A stretch of 5,461 nt of DNA from Fidelibacterota bacterium. Its GTDB lineage: Bacteria; Fidelibacterota; Fidelibacteria; Fidelibacterales; Fidelibacteraceae. The notes beneath the pieces are model-generated. The model saw nothing but the letters and a program-made list of their open reading frames with translations. It had not been told where the DNA came from and did not search any database. The position numbers were made by a program, and so were the translations under genes. Of the stretch, positions 1-4,429 are shown piece after piece (the stretch's first letter is position 1; each line of letters starts with the position of its first letter). The stretch covers positions 1-5,461 of the forward strand of contig JAUVKP010000088.1 in NCBI GenBank assembly GCA_030596185.1, written 5' to 3'.

Positions 1-65
1 AAAGCATCTGCAAGGATTCTTCTGCTTCCCGAATTATTCTCGGTGAGACAAAATGGGAGGGTTAA
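1..65 (+). CDS. 3' end of upstream gene, probable GlpA-like FAD-dependent oxidoreductase (partial)
   Basis: Frame 3 is open from the window edge to a TAA at 63-65 and ends in the residues SRIILGETKWEG. Only about 20 residues are visible, so the sequence alone does not identify the family. The assignment is inferred from context: the next gene belongs to a family usually encoded directly after a GlpA-like NAD(P)/FAD-dependent oxidoreductase, as in the Thermotoga TM1432-TM1433 arrangement, and a hydrophobic stretch followed by GETK is compatible with that partner's C-terminus. The stop lies two bases before the chosen downstream start, as expected for co-translated subunits. The other two frames are also open for a short distance (stops at 44-46 and 79-81), so the frame choice is itself tentative. 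Confidence 0.45.
   Translation, partial: SICKDSSASRIILGETKWEG
55..61 (+). promoter_or_regulatory. Ribosome binding site deciding the oxidoreductase start
   Basis: GGGAGGG ends six bases before the ATG at 68. It is a much better Shine-Dalgarno match than GGTGAG at 42-47, which would serve the alternative ATG at 53. It lies inside the last codons of the upstream gene, so the ribosome finishing that gene would stop on top of it, suggesting translational coupling. Confidence 0.6.
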
Positions 66-67
66 CA

Positions 68-1312
68 ATGATGCATTATGATGTGATCTGTATTGGTGGT
101 GGACCTGCCGGACTTGCAGCCGCACTTGCAGCAAAAAAGAATGGAGCAAAAAAAGTTTGTATTATAGAGCGCGATCTTGAGTTAGGCGGAATATTACAAC
201 AATGTATTCATAACGGTTTTGGATTACACACATTTAAAGAAGATCTGACCGGACCGGAATATGCTCAACGATTCATTGATAAAGTTGCAGAAAGCGATAT
301 TGAGGTTAAAACCGATACCATGGTATTGGAAATTGGAAAAGATAAATATGTTTACACAATAAATCCCAAAGAAGGCTACCAAAAATTATCCGCTAAAGCG
401 ATTGTCCTTACCATGGGATGCCGCGAGAAGACACGAGGTGCATTGGCGATTCCGGGCACCCGCCCTGCAGGGGTTATGACAGCCGGCACCGCCCAAAGAC
501 TGGTAAATATTGAAGGTTTTATGGTAGGTAAGAAAGTCGTGATCCTGGGTTCAGGTGACATTGGACTCATTATGGCTCGCCGCATGACACTTGAAGGCGC
601 CAAGGTCCTTGCAGTGGTCGAATTGATGCCGTATTCAAGCGGTTTGACTCGAAATATTGTGCAGTGCCTTAATGATTATCAAATTCCTTTGCTATTACAG
701 CATACGGTCACCAATATTTACGGGAAAGATCGCTTGGAAGCTGTGGAAGTATCTGAAGTGAATGATAAATTTGAACCCATTCCAGGTTCGGAAAAGAAAT
801 TTGATTGTGATGCCTTGTTATTGTCTGTCGGACTTTTACCTGAAATAGAATTACCTTTTGCGGCTGATATCGTTATGGATAAACGGACACGCGGTCCAAG
901 GGTCAATGAATCCATGGAAACATCTATCTCCGGAATCTTTGCCTGTGGGAATGTGGCTCATGTGCATGATCTTGTAGACTTTGTTACCATAGAGAGTCAA
1001 AAAGCCGGCAGATTCGCAGCGGAATATTCTAAAGGCAATCTAAGCACAGGGAAAAGGATATGTTCTCTGGCAGGCGAAGGAATATCCTATATTGTACCGC
1101 AAGAGATCAGAACACAAAATTGTCAAAACGAGTTAGAATTATATTTCAGGGTTAATCGGGTTTACAATAATGTAAAAATTGTTCTCCGTATAGATGATGA
1201 AATTATTAAAGAAACCAAAAAACGACATCTCGCGCCCGGGGAAATGGAAAGTATCAAGATCAAACCTGAATTGTTAATTAATGCTGATAGCTTGGGTTTG
1301 GAAATTGAGTAA
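68..1312 (+). CDS. NAD(P)/FAD-dependent oxidoreductase (GlpA/TM1433-like two-dinucleotide-binding flavoprotein)
   Basis: A 414-residue flavoprotein that should pass electrons between NAD(P)H and a partner dehydrogenase subunit; the substrate is not evident. The N-terminus carries the FAD Rossmann motif GGGPAG (10-15) in YDVICIGGGPAGLAAA. Next come a conserved cysteine in LQQCIHNGFGL (C46) and the family block GCREKTRGA with C118, then IPGTRPAGVMTAGTAQRLVN. A second Rossmann motif, GSGDIG (161-166), should bind the nicotinamide cofactor. GIFACGN (289-295) followed by VDFVTIESQKAG closes the FAD site. Residues about 329-414 form the extra C-terminal domain of this family, so the protein looks complete. 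I chose ATG 68 over ATG 53 because of the GGGAGGG upstream and because family members begin almost directly with the YDV strand. Homologues are often followed by a small DUF1667 gene; here the S23 element follows instead. Assignment to the family is firm, the physiological role is not. Confidence 0.9.
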   Translation: MMHYDVICIGGGPAGLAAALAAKKNGAKKVCIIERDLELGGILQQCIHNGFGLHTFKEDLTGPEYAQRFIDKVAESDIEVKTDTMVLEIGKDKYVYTINPKEGYQKLSAKAIVLTMGCREKTRGALAIPGTRPAGVMTAGTAQRLVNIEGFMVGKKVVILGSGDIGLIMARRMTLEGAKVLAVVELMPYSSGLTRNIVQCLNDYQIPLLLQHTVTNIYGKDRLEAVEVSEVNDKFEPIPGSEKKFDCDALLLSVGLLPEIELPFAADIVMDKRTRGPRVNESMETSISGIFACGNVAHVHDLVDFVTIESQKAGRFAAEYSKGNLSTGKRICSLAGEGISYIVPQEIRTQNCQNELELYFRVNRVYNNVKIVLRIDDEIIKETKKRHLAPGEMESIKIKPELLINADSLGLEIE

Positions 1313-1318
1313 ATAAAA

Positions 1319-1358
1319 TGTTGAAATGTTAAAATGTTGAAGTGTTGAAGTGTTGAAA
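1319..1358 (+). repeat. Left 8-bp tandem array, consensus TGTTGAAA, five units
   Basis: Five head-to-tail units begin at 1319, 1327, 1335, 1343 and 1351. Each is TGTTGAAA or TGTTGAAG, except the second, TGTTAAAA. A degenerate sixth piece (AGAGTTGAAG) follows. The array begins six bases after the oxidoreductase stop. The same unit recurs in inverted orientation downstream of the four-helix-bundle gene at 1800-1823. Confidence 0.9.
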
Positions 1359-1412
1359 AGAGTTGAAGAAAGGGAGGGAGTTTAAGAGTTAAGGGACGAT
1401 AAATAAGAATTA

Positions 1413-1419
1413 GAGGTGG
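1413..1419 (+). promoter_or_regulatory. Ribosome binding site deciding the S23 gene start
   Basis: GAGGTGG lies five bases before the ATG at 1425. A GTG at 1416 in the same frame is part of this Shine-Dalgarno sequence and has no comparable site of its own, so ATG 1425 is preferred. Confidence 0.6.
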
Positions 1420-1424
1420 ACGAA

Positions 1425-1793
1425 ATGGAAAATAATGAGTATTTGTTTAGTTTTGAAAAGTTGACCGTATGGAATGATGCGAGAGATTTTATTACTGAGA
1501 TCTATGAGCTGACAGATAACTTTCCTTTTAAAGAGAGGTTTGGCCTTTCAAGTCAGATTCAAAGAGCCGCAGTTTCAGTTGCTGCAAATATAGCAGAGGG
1601 TTCTTCCAGGTTCTCTAAGAAAGATTTTGCACGTTATTTGCAAATATCGTATGGAAGTTTAATGGAAGTACTGAGTCATGCTTATGTAGCATATGATAGG
1701 AAATATTTAGTCAATGATGAACTGAAAAATATTAGGAAAAAAGTTGGAATGATATCAAGCAAATTAAATTCATTAAGCAGATCACTTAAGTAA
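1425..1793 (+). CDS. Four-helix-bundle protein, S23/IVS-encoded family
   Basis: A 122-residue, predominantly helical protein. The family signature is clear: an N-terminal FEKLTVWNDARDF segment (10-22), the core RAAVSVAANIAEGSSR (47-62), and FARYLQISYGSLMEV (68-82) leading into helix 3, then a charged C-terminal helix. Length matches the usual 115-130 residues and nothing is missing, so the gene seems intact. S23 proteins were first noticed as ORFs inside 23S rRNA intervening sequences; the fold is shared with the Avd accessory protein of diversity-generating retroelements and forms pentamers. Their biochemical role is unresolved; binding of nucleic acid is suspected. There is no reverse transcriptase or template repeat here, so an Avd role is not supported. 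The gene sits inside the complementary TGTTGAAA arrays and may be their partner. The start is set by the GAGGTGG site. Confidence 0.9.
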   Translation: MENNEYLFSFEKLTVWNDARDFITEIYELTDNFPFKERFGLSSQIQRAAVSVAANIAEGSSRFSKKDFARYLQISYGSLMEVLSHAYVAYDRKYLVNDELKNIRKKVGMISSKLNSLSRSLK

Positions 1794-1799
1794 AGTATT

Positions 1800-1823
1800 T
1801 TTCAACATTTCAACGCTTCAACC
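1800..1823 (+). repeat. Right 8-bp array, inverted copy of the left array, three units
   Basis: Units at 1800-1807 (TTTCAACA), 1808-1815 (TTTCAACG) and 1816-1823 (CTTCAACC) are reverse complements of the left-array unit. Compared with the left units at 1335-1358, 21 of 24 positions are complementary; two of the other three become G-U pairs in RNA. With the bases before it, the stem runs over 1798-1822. Confidence 0.9.
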
Positions 1824-1867
1824 AAAAAACATTATACAAATGAAAGCAAAATTATATAAATTTCAAC
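1824..1867 (+). other. AT-rich spacer before folK with one extra repeat unit
   Basis: Bases 1824-1860 are almost all A and T. They contain TATA-like stretches but no pair of promoter boxes at a convincing spacing. A lone inverted unit, TTTCAACA, occupies 1861-1868, and its last base is the A of the folK ATG. No Shine-Dalgarno sequence is visible in this spacer. Confidence 0.5.
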
Positions 1868-2371
1868 ATGGATAAAATGAATTTTAAAGCATTATATCTT
1901 GGATTTGGTTCGAATCTGGGTGATTCGGGGCATTTGGTAACCCGTGCTATTAAAGAAGTTGCGAGCAATCCTCATATAGAATTCGTAAAACAAAGTGCAT
2001 TATGGCGAACGGCGCCACTTTATGATGTATCCCAGCCGAATTTTGTGAATGCCGTTGCTAAATATCACAGTGATCTTGATCCTTTTGAGATTCTTAACTT
2101 CACATCCGAGATTGAAACACGTTTTTTCAGACAACGAGATCCGTCGCGCCCAATGGGTCCACGGACGCTTGATATAGATATTATTTTCTACGGAGATATC
2201 ATTCTTGAAACGGATAAATTAACCATTCCTCATGCCAGATTTAAGGAAAGAAAATTTATTCTTTTTCCCATGAGTGAAATTGATGTAACTTACCAAGTTC
2301 CCGGAACATCATTGAACATTGCAGACTATATCCTACGGTGTCCGGATAAATCAAAGGTGGAGAAGATATGA
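1868..2371 (+). CDS. folK: 2-amino-4-hydroxy-6-hydroxymethyldihydropteridine diphosphokinase (HPPK)
   Basis: Transfers pyrophosphate from ATP to 6-hydroxymethyl-dihydropterin, the step before dihydropteroate synthase in cytosolic folate synthesis. The 167-residue protein opens with the family hallmark LGFGSNLGD (11-19), then SALWRTAPLY (43-52) and QPNFVNAV (56-63). The signature GPRTLDIDII (97-106) contains the two Mg-binding aspartates D102 and D104. IPHARFKERKFILFPMSEI, typical of the C-terminal substrate loop, follows. The tryptophan that precedes GPR in the E. coli enzyme is a methionine here, and the flanking loop seems one residue longer; both are tolerated in the family. Two starts are possible, ATG 1868 and ATG 1877; neither has a Shine-Dalgarno sequence, and 1868 borrows its A from a TTTCAACA repeat unit. 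The TGA overlaps the next gene's ATG (ATGA), so folK is almost certainly co-translated with the kinase. Confidence 0.93.
   Translation: MDKMNFKALYLGFGSNLGDSGHLVTRAIKEVASNPHIEFVKQSALWRTAPLYDVSQPNFVNAVAKYHSDLDPFEILNFTSEIETRFFRQRDPSRPMGPRTLDIDIIFYGDIILETDKLTIPHARFKERKFILFPMSEIDVTYQVPGTSLNIADYILRCPDKSKVEKI
2356..2362 (+). promoter_or_regulatory. Ribosome binding site for the deoxynucleoside kinase
   Basis: GGTGGAG lies within the last codons of folK, five bases before ATG 2368. Together with the ATGA stop-start overlap it supports the chosen start and coupled translation. Confidence 0.5.
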
Positions 2372-3012
2372 CGGGTCCCGCATATTACATCGCGATCGAA
2401 GGAGTTATAGGTGTTGGTAAGACAAGCTTAGCTAAAATACTATCACAACGCCTGAATAGTCGCCTTATACTTGAAAAATTTGAAGAAAATCCCTTTTTAT
2501 CCGATTTTTATCAGGATCGGCATCGTTATGCATTTCAGACGCAGCTCTTTTTTCTTCTCAGTCGTTACCGTCAACAAATGGAAGTATCCCAAACGGATGT
2601 TTTTCATCGAAGTATTGTAACAGATTATATTTTTGCAAAAGACCGTCTCTTTGCTTATATCAACTTGGATGAAAAAGAACTTCATCTCTACGATCAATTA
2701 TATACAATTTTATCTAAAGAGATCACTAAACCCGATCTGGTTATCTACTTGCAGGCTGATCCCGATCGTTTGATGAAAAATATTGATTTGCGCGATCGTG
2801 ATTATGAACGTGATATGGATAGGGATTATATTGATTCACTCAACCAATTTTATAATCAATTCTTTTTCCATTATAATGATACACCCTTGTTGATCATCAA
2901 TACTACCGAAATTGACTTCGTAAACAAAAAAGAGGACCTTGATGAGGTCATGAAATATATCCAACAACCCCCGTTGGGAACAAAATACTACAAAGCAGGA
3001 ACTACAGAATGA
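2368..3012 (+). CDS. Deoxynucleoside kinase (deoxyadenosine/deoxyguanosine kinase type)
   Basis: A 214-residue cytosolic kinase of the dNK family, which phosphorylates deoxynucleosides to monophosphates in dNTP salvage. The P-loop GVIGVGKTS spans 12-20, with K18 contacting phosphate. ENPFLSDFY (40-48) and FQTQLFFLLSRYRQ (56-69) match the substrate-pocket helices, including the glutamine (Q59) that usually reads the base. TDYIFAKDRLFA (85-96) corresponds to the DR-containing motif, PDLVIYLQADP (122-132) to the core strand, and the arginine-rich LRDRDYER (141-148) to the lid. Length is normal for bacterial members. Which base is preferred cannot be read from the sequence; deoxyadenosine or deoxyguanosine is likely by analogy with bacterial homologues. 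It starts in a 4-bp overlap with folK and ends in a 4-bp overlap with the small membrane-protein gene. Thymidylate kinase is a less likely alternative because the dNK-specific motifs fit better. Confidence 0.88.
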   Translation: MTGPAYYIAIEGVIGVGKTSLAKILSQRLNSRLILEKFEENPFLSDFYQDRHRYAFQTQLFFLLSRYRQQMEVSQTDVFHRSIVTDYIFAKDRLFAYINLDEKELHLYDQLYTILSKEITKPDLVIYLQADPDRLMKNIDLRDRDYERDMDRDYIDSLNQFYNQFFFHYNDTPLLIINTTEIDFVNKKEDLDEVMKYIQQPPLGTKYYKAGTTE

Positions 3013-3212
3013 GCTTTTTATTTAAGCTAATACTCGTTGTGATCTTTATTTACTTGATCTATACGATATTCATTAAACAAAAAAAATACAATGATCCCTA
3101 TACTAATCCGGGGGAAAAACAAGATACTCCGGATGTTGAAAATGATACTTCTGTTCAAAAGAAAATTGACATGTCGGATGTTGAAGATGCCGATTACAAA
3201 GAAATTAAGTAG
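3009..3212 (+). CDS. Small single-pass membrane protein with acidic tail, unknown function
   Basis: A 67-residue protein that I do not recognise as a named family. Residues 7-22 (LILVVIFIYLIYTIFI) form one strongly hydrophobic helix, followed by KQKK, which by the positive-inside rule places the C-terminus in the cytoplasm. The middle (about 27-50) is polar and probably disordered. The tail ends in a compact acidic motif, IDMSDVEDADYKEIK (53-67), resembling a conserved docking peptide rather than random sequence. The start overlaps the kinase stop as ATGA, and AGGA at 2997-3000 lies eight bases upstream; this overlap is the best evidence that the gene is real. A second ORF in another frame (3091-3279) is rejected as a shadow. 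Co-translation hints at a functional link to the kinase or folK, but this is inference. Confidence 0.75.
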   Translation: MSFLFKLILVVIFIYLIYTIFIKQKKYNDPYTNPGEKQDTPDVENDTSVQKKIDMSDVEDADYKEIK

Positions 3213-3217
3213 TAAGA

Positions 3218-3241
3218 TTAAAGCTAAGGTTAAGGTACAAG
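3218..3241 (+). repeat. Degenerate hexamer tandem repeat, about four units (TTAAGG-like)
   Basis: Units TTAAAG, CTAAGG, TTAAGG and TACAAG follow each other directly, starting six bases after the stop of the small membrane-protein gene. The copies are imperfect and there are few of them, so chance is not excluded. Confidence 0.4.
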
Positions 3242-3250
3242 AAATTCATT

Positions 3251-3334
3251 ATCTCGTTTATCATGTTAATCCTGTCTAAACACCATCTTGTATATCTTGT
3301 TATCCCGTCTTAATTTTTATCCGCTTGTCCTGTC
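3251..3334 (+). repeat. Diverged ~30-bp direct repeats (ATCTTGT..ATCCTGTC type)
   Basis: Copy 1 (3251-3280) begins ATCTCGTTTATCATGTTA and copy 2 (3285-3313) begins ATCTTGTATATCTTGTTA; both continue into TCC(T/C)GTCT and an A-rich end. A shorter third copy, TTATCCGCTTGTCCTGTC, lies at 3317-3334. The copies differ by several substitutions and one indel. They look like an old intergenic repeat cluster, with no coding potential I can support. A TTG at 3325 inside copy 3 opens the reading frame of the next gene but is not a plausible start. Confidence 0.6.
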
Positions 3335-3371
3335 AGAGAAGCAGGTCAATTCATATTATCAAACAACTGGT

Positions 3372-3375
3372 AGGA
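3372..3375 (+). promoter_or_regulatory. Ribosome binding site deciding the SDR start
   Basis: AGGA stands six bases before ATG 3382. It supports this ATG over the in-frame TTG at 3325, which falls in repeat sequence and would add 19 residues that SDR enzymes do not have. Confidence 0.5.
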
Positions 3376-3381
3376 TTTATC

Positions 3382-4173
3382 ATGGATCATAAACGAGTAC
3401 TGGTAACCGGTGCATCATCCGGTATAGGCAGATCTATTGCCGAATTGCTTTTACAACAAGGCTTTGATGTTTTAGGCACTTCACGAGATCCCGAAACGAT
3501 CAAAAATAAACTTTCAGAAGTAAAGTATTTTGCTCTGGATCTGCAGGATCCTAAAAGTATTGATGCCTTAGTCCCTAAGCTTGGCGATATTGATATTCTG
3601 ATCAATAATGCAGGGCAGGGACAGATTGGGCCGTTGGAAGAAGTCCCCATTGAAAAAGTCCGCTCATTATTTGAGGTTAATTTATTCGGGATCGTTCACT
3701 TGACACAAGCGATATTACCCTCTATGAGAAAAAAAAGAAACGGACTGATCATTAACCTTTCTTCGATGTCGGGAATATTTGGTGTAGGATTTACCTCTGT
3801 GTATTGCGGTACAAAATTCGCTGTTGAAGGTATGTTTCGCTCTTTAAGGCAAGAAGTTAGGCCATTTGGTATAAAAGTAGTCATGATCGAGCCGGGTTAT
3901 GTATCAACAGGATTTGAGCAAGAACGCTTTATCGATAAATCTTCCGATTATTATGAAAACGCAAAAATTTTCAAGGCAATAAGAGATCATAATATAGAAA
4001 CAGGAGTGCCGCCTCAAGAGGTAGCTGAAAAAGTATTATTTGTTATTAAACAAAAAGATCCCAAACCGGGATATCCTGTTGGTGGCGATGCACCCCGCAA
4101 TGCTTTCCTAAGCAGGATATTACCTGTTCGATTGGTTGAATGGTTTCAGAGAAGAAAATTCAGTAAGAAGTAA
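3382..4173 (+). CDS. Short-chain dehydrogenase/reductase (classical SDR, 17beta-HSD-like)
   Basis: A 263-residue NAD(P)-dependent oxidoreductase; the substrate is unknown. All classical SDR elements are present: the cofactor motif TGASSGIG (9-16), D53 in ALDL for adenine contact, NNAG (75-78), the structural N100 in FEVNLFG, the catalytic serine S128 in INLSSMSG, and the YCGTK pair Y141/K145. PGYVST follows, after strand beta-6. An arginine at R35 (GTSRDP, end of beta-2) suggests NADP(H) rather than NAD(H). The C-terminal part (about 188-263), with KSSDYYENAK, PPQEVAEKVLFVI and PKPGYPVGGDA, resembles the branch that includes 17beta-hydroxysteroid and retinol dehydrogenase-like proteins. In bacteria such proteins are often generic carbonyl reductases, so a steroid substrate should not be assumed. 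The start has its own AGGA, and the gene is separated from both neighbours by repeat-rich gaps, so it is probably transcribed alone. Confidence 0.92.
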   Translation: MDHKRVLVTGASSGIGRSIAELLLQQGFDVLGTSRDPETIKNKLSEVKYFALDLQDPKSIDALVPKLGDIDILINNAGQGQIGPLEEVPIEKVRSLFEVNLFGIVHLTQAILPSMRKKRNGLIINLSSMSGIFGVGFTSVYCGTKFAVEGMFRSLRQEVRPFGIKVVMIEPGYVSTGFEQERFIDKSSDYYENAKIFKAIRDHNIETGVPPQEVAEKVLFVIKQKDPKPGYPVGGDAPRNAFLSRILPVRLVEWFQRRKFSKK

Positions 4174-4212
4174 GTAGTAAGATATCTAATATATATCCTA
4201 CATCTTGATCTT

Positions 4213-4246
4213 CACTCCGAACTCCCATACACCGAACCCCGGACTC
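4213..4246 (+). repeat. Degenerate CCGAAC-containing repeat in the SDR-sulfatase gap
   Basis: CCGAAC occurs at 4217-4222 and 4232-4237, followed by the variant CCGGAC at 4239-4244, in a C-rich stretch unlike the AT-rich genes around it. It is part of a 256-base gap (4174-4429) that otherwise holds the repeats listed separately and no gene I can support with confidence. Confidence 0.35.
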
Positions 4247-4279
4247 TTTTGTCTTTCCCCCTACGCTACCAACTTCGCC

Positions 4280-4305
4280 TCATCCTACGCCAAGGCTACG
4301 GATGA
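4280..4305 (+). repeat. Imperfect inverted repeat (hairpin)
   Basis: TCATCC (4280-4285) pairs with GGATGA (4300-4305). The stem can extend inward through TA and GCC/GGC pairs if one base is bulged on each side. There is no U-tract after it, so it is not a typical intrinsic terminator. It overlaps the first unit of the 18-bp tandem repeat. Confidence 0.4.
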
Positions 4306-4347
4306 CAAGAAGGCTACGCTGGTCAAGAAAACTACGGAGGATAAATT
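4294..4347 (+). repeat. 18-bp tandem repeat, three diverging units
   Basis: Units occupy 4294-4311, 4312-4329 and 4330-4347. The first is GGCTACGGATGACAAGAA; the second keeps GGCTACG and TCAAGAA or its close match; the third keeps ACTACGGA and decays to AT-rich sequence. All share the core CTACG at the same phase. The third copy contains GGAGG, placed like a ribosome binding site before ATG 4348. Confidence 0.6.
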
Positions 4348-4398
4348 ATGCTTTTGCCTTTTGCCTTGTTAGATTCATGCCTGTTCGTTACATTGTAA
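4348..4398 (+). CDS. Possible 16-residue hydrophobic leader peptide before the sulfatase
   Basis: The ORF reads MLLPFALLDSCLFVTL and then TAA. GGAGG at 4336-4340 is seven bases before the ATG, one of the best Shine-Dalgarno matches in the window. The ORF ends 31 bases before the sulfatase start. However, the GGAGG lies in a repeat unit, the 5' codons come from a CTTTTGC duplication (4351-4364), and no attenuator-like structure follows. I see it as a candidate only. Confidence 0.15.
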   Translation: MLLPFALLDSCLFVTL

Positions 4399-4418
4399 AG
4401 CAAACAAAATTAAACAGT

Positions 4419-4422
4419 GAGG
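4419..4422 (+). promoter_or_regulatory. Ribosome binding site for the sulfatase
   Basis: GAGG (within GTGAGGAT) lies seven bases before ATG 4430 and fixes the start directly before a standard lipoprotein signal peptide. Confidence 0.6.
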
Positions 4423-4429
4423 ATAAGAG

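Larger units (their letters stand above)
1319..1823 (+). mobile_element. Putative S23 intervening-sequence-like element with inverted flanking arrays
   Basis: Seen directly: one four-helix-bundle ORF is enclosed by arrays of an 8-bp unit in opposite orientations. Bases 1336-1360 can pair with 1798-1822 without interruption in RNA (22 Watson-Crick and 3 G-U pairs), and the stem starts five bases after the ORF's stop codon. Known: intervening sequences in 23S rRNA genes, for example of Leptospira, combine an S23-family ORF with complementary ends that fold into a stem. Inferred: this is a related element that lies outside rRNA, between two protein genes. There is no transposase or reverse transcriptase, so how it would move is unknown, and calling it mobile is a hypothesis. 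The outer boundaries are also uncertain because another unit occurs at 1861-1868. Confidence 0.5.

Noticed and set aside
53..67. Upstream ATG at 53 as start of the flavoprotein
   Set aside because: ATG 68 has GGGAGGG at proper distance and gives the usual short N-terminus before the FAD strand; ATG 53 would overlap the upstream gene by 13 bases.
376..915. Two minus-strand ORFs opposite the flavoprotein gene (376-603, 718-915)
   Set aside because: Antisense shadows of a clearly conserved coding sequence, with no recognisable motif.
1319..1358. Left array as a CRISPR or minisatellite
   Set aside because: Units are 8 bp with no spacers, and the matching inverted array downstream points to an element-end structure.
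1416..1424. GTG 1416 as start of the four-helix-bundle gene
   Set aside because: The GTG is part of the GAGGTGG ribosome binding site for ATG 1425.
1425..1793. Four-helix-bundle gene as the Avd component of a diversity-generating retroelement
   Set aside because: No reverse transcriptase, template repeat or variable repeat is present in the window.
1313..1879. ATAAAATG at 1313-1320 and 1872-1879 as a target-site duplication of the S23 element
   Set aside because: The 8-mer is AT-rich, overlaps the first left unit by two bases and is not directly adjacent to the right unit, so chance is likely.
2497..2697. Minus-strand ORF opposite the deoxynucleoside kinase gene
   Set aside because: Antisense shadow of conserved kinase motifs.
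3091..3279. 62-codon + strand ORF overlapping the small membrane-protein gene
   Set aside because: Shadow frame; it runs into repeat sequence and lacks the stop-start coupling and membrane/tail organisation of the 3009-3212 frame.
3325..3381. TTG 3325 as start of the SDR gene
   Set aside because: It lies in repeat sequence and adds residues absent from the family; ATG 3382 has an AGGA site and starts just before the first SDR strand.
3387..3884. Minus-strand ORFs opposite the SDR gene (3387-3650, 3696-3884)
   Set aside because: Antisense shadows over conserved SDR motifs.
4280..4305. Hairpin after the SDR gene as an intrinsic terminator
   Set aside because: The stem is imperfect, more than 100 bases after the stop, and is not followed by a T-tract.
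4367..4394. Sigma-70-like promoter before the sulfatase (TTGTTA / TACATT, 16-bp spacing)
   Set aside because: Only four of six matches in each box, and such pairs are common by chance in AT-rich DNA.
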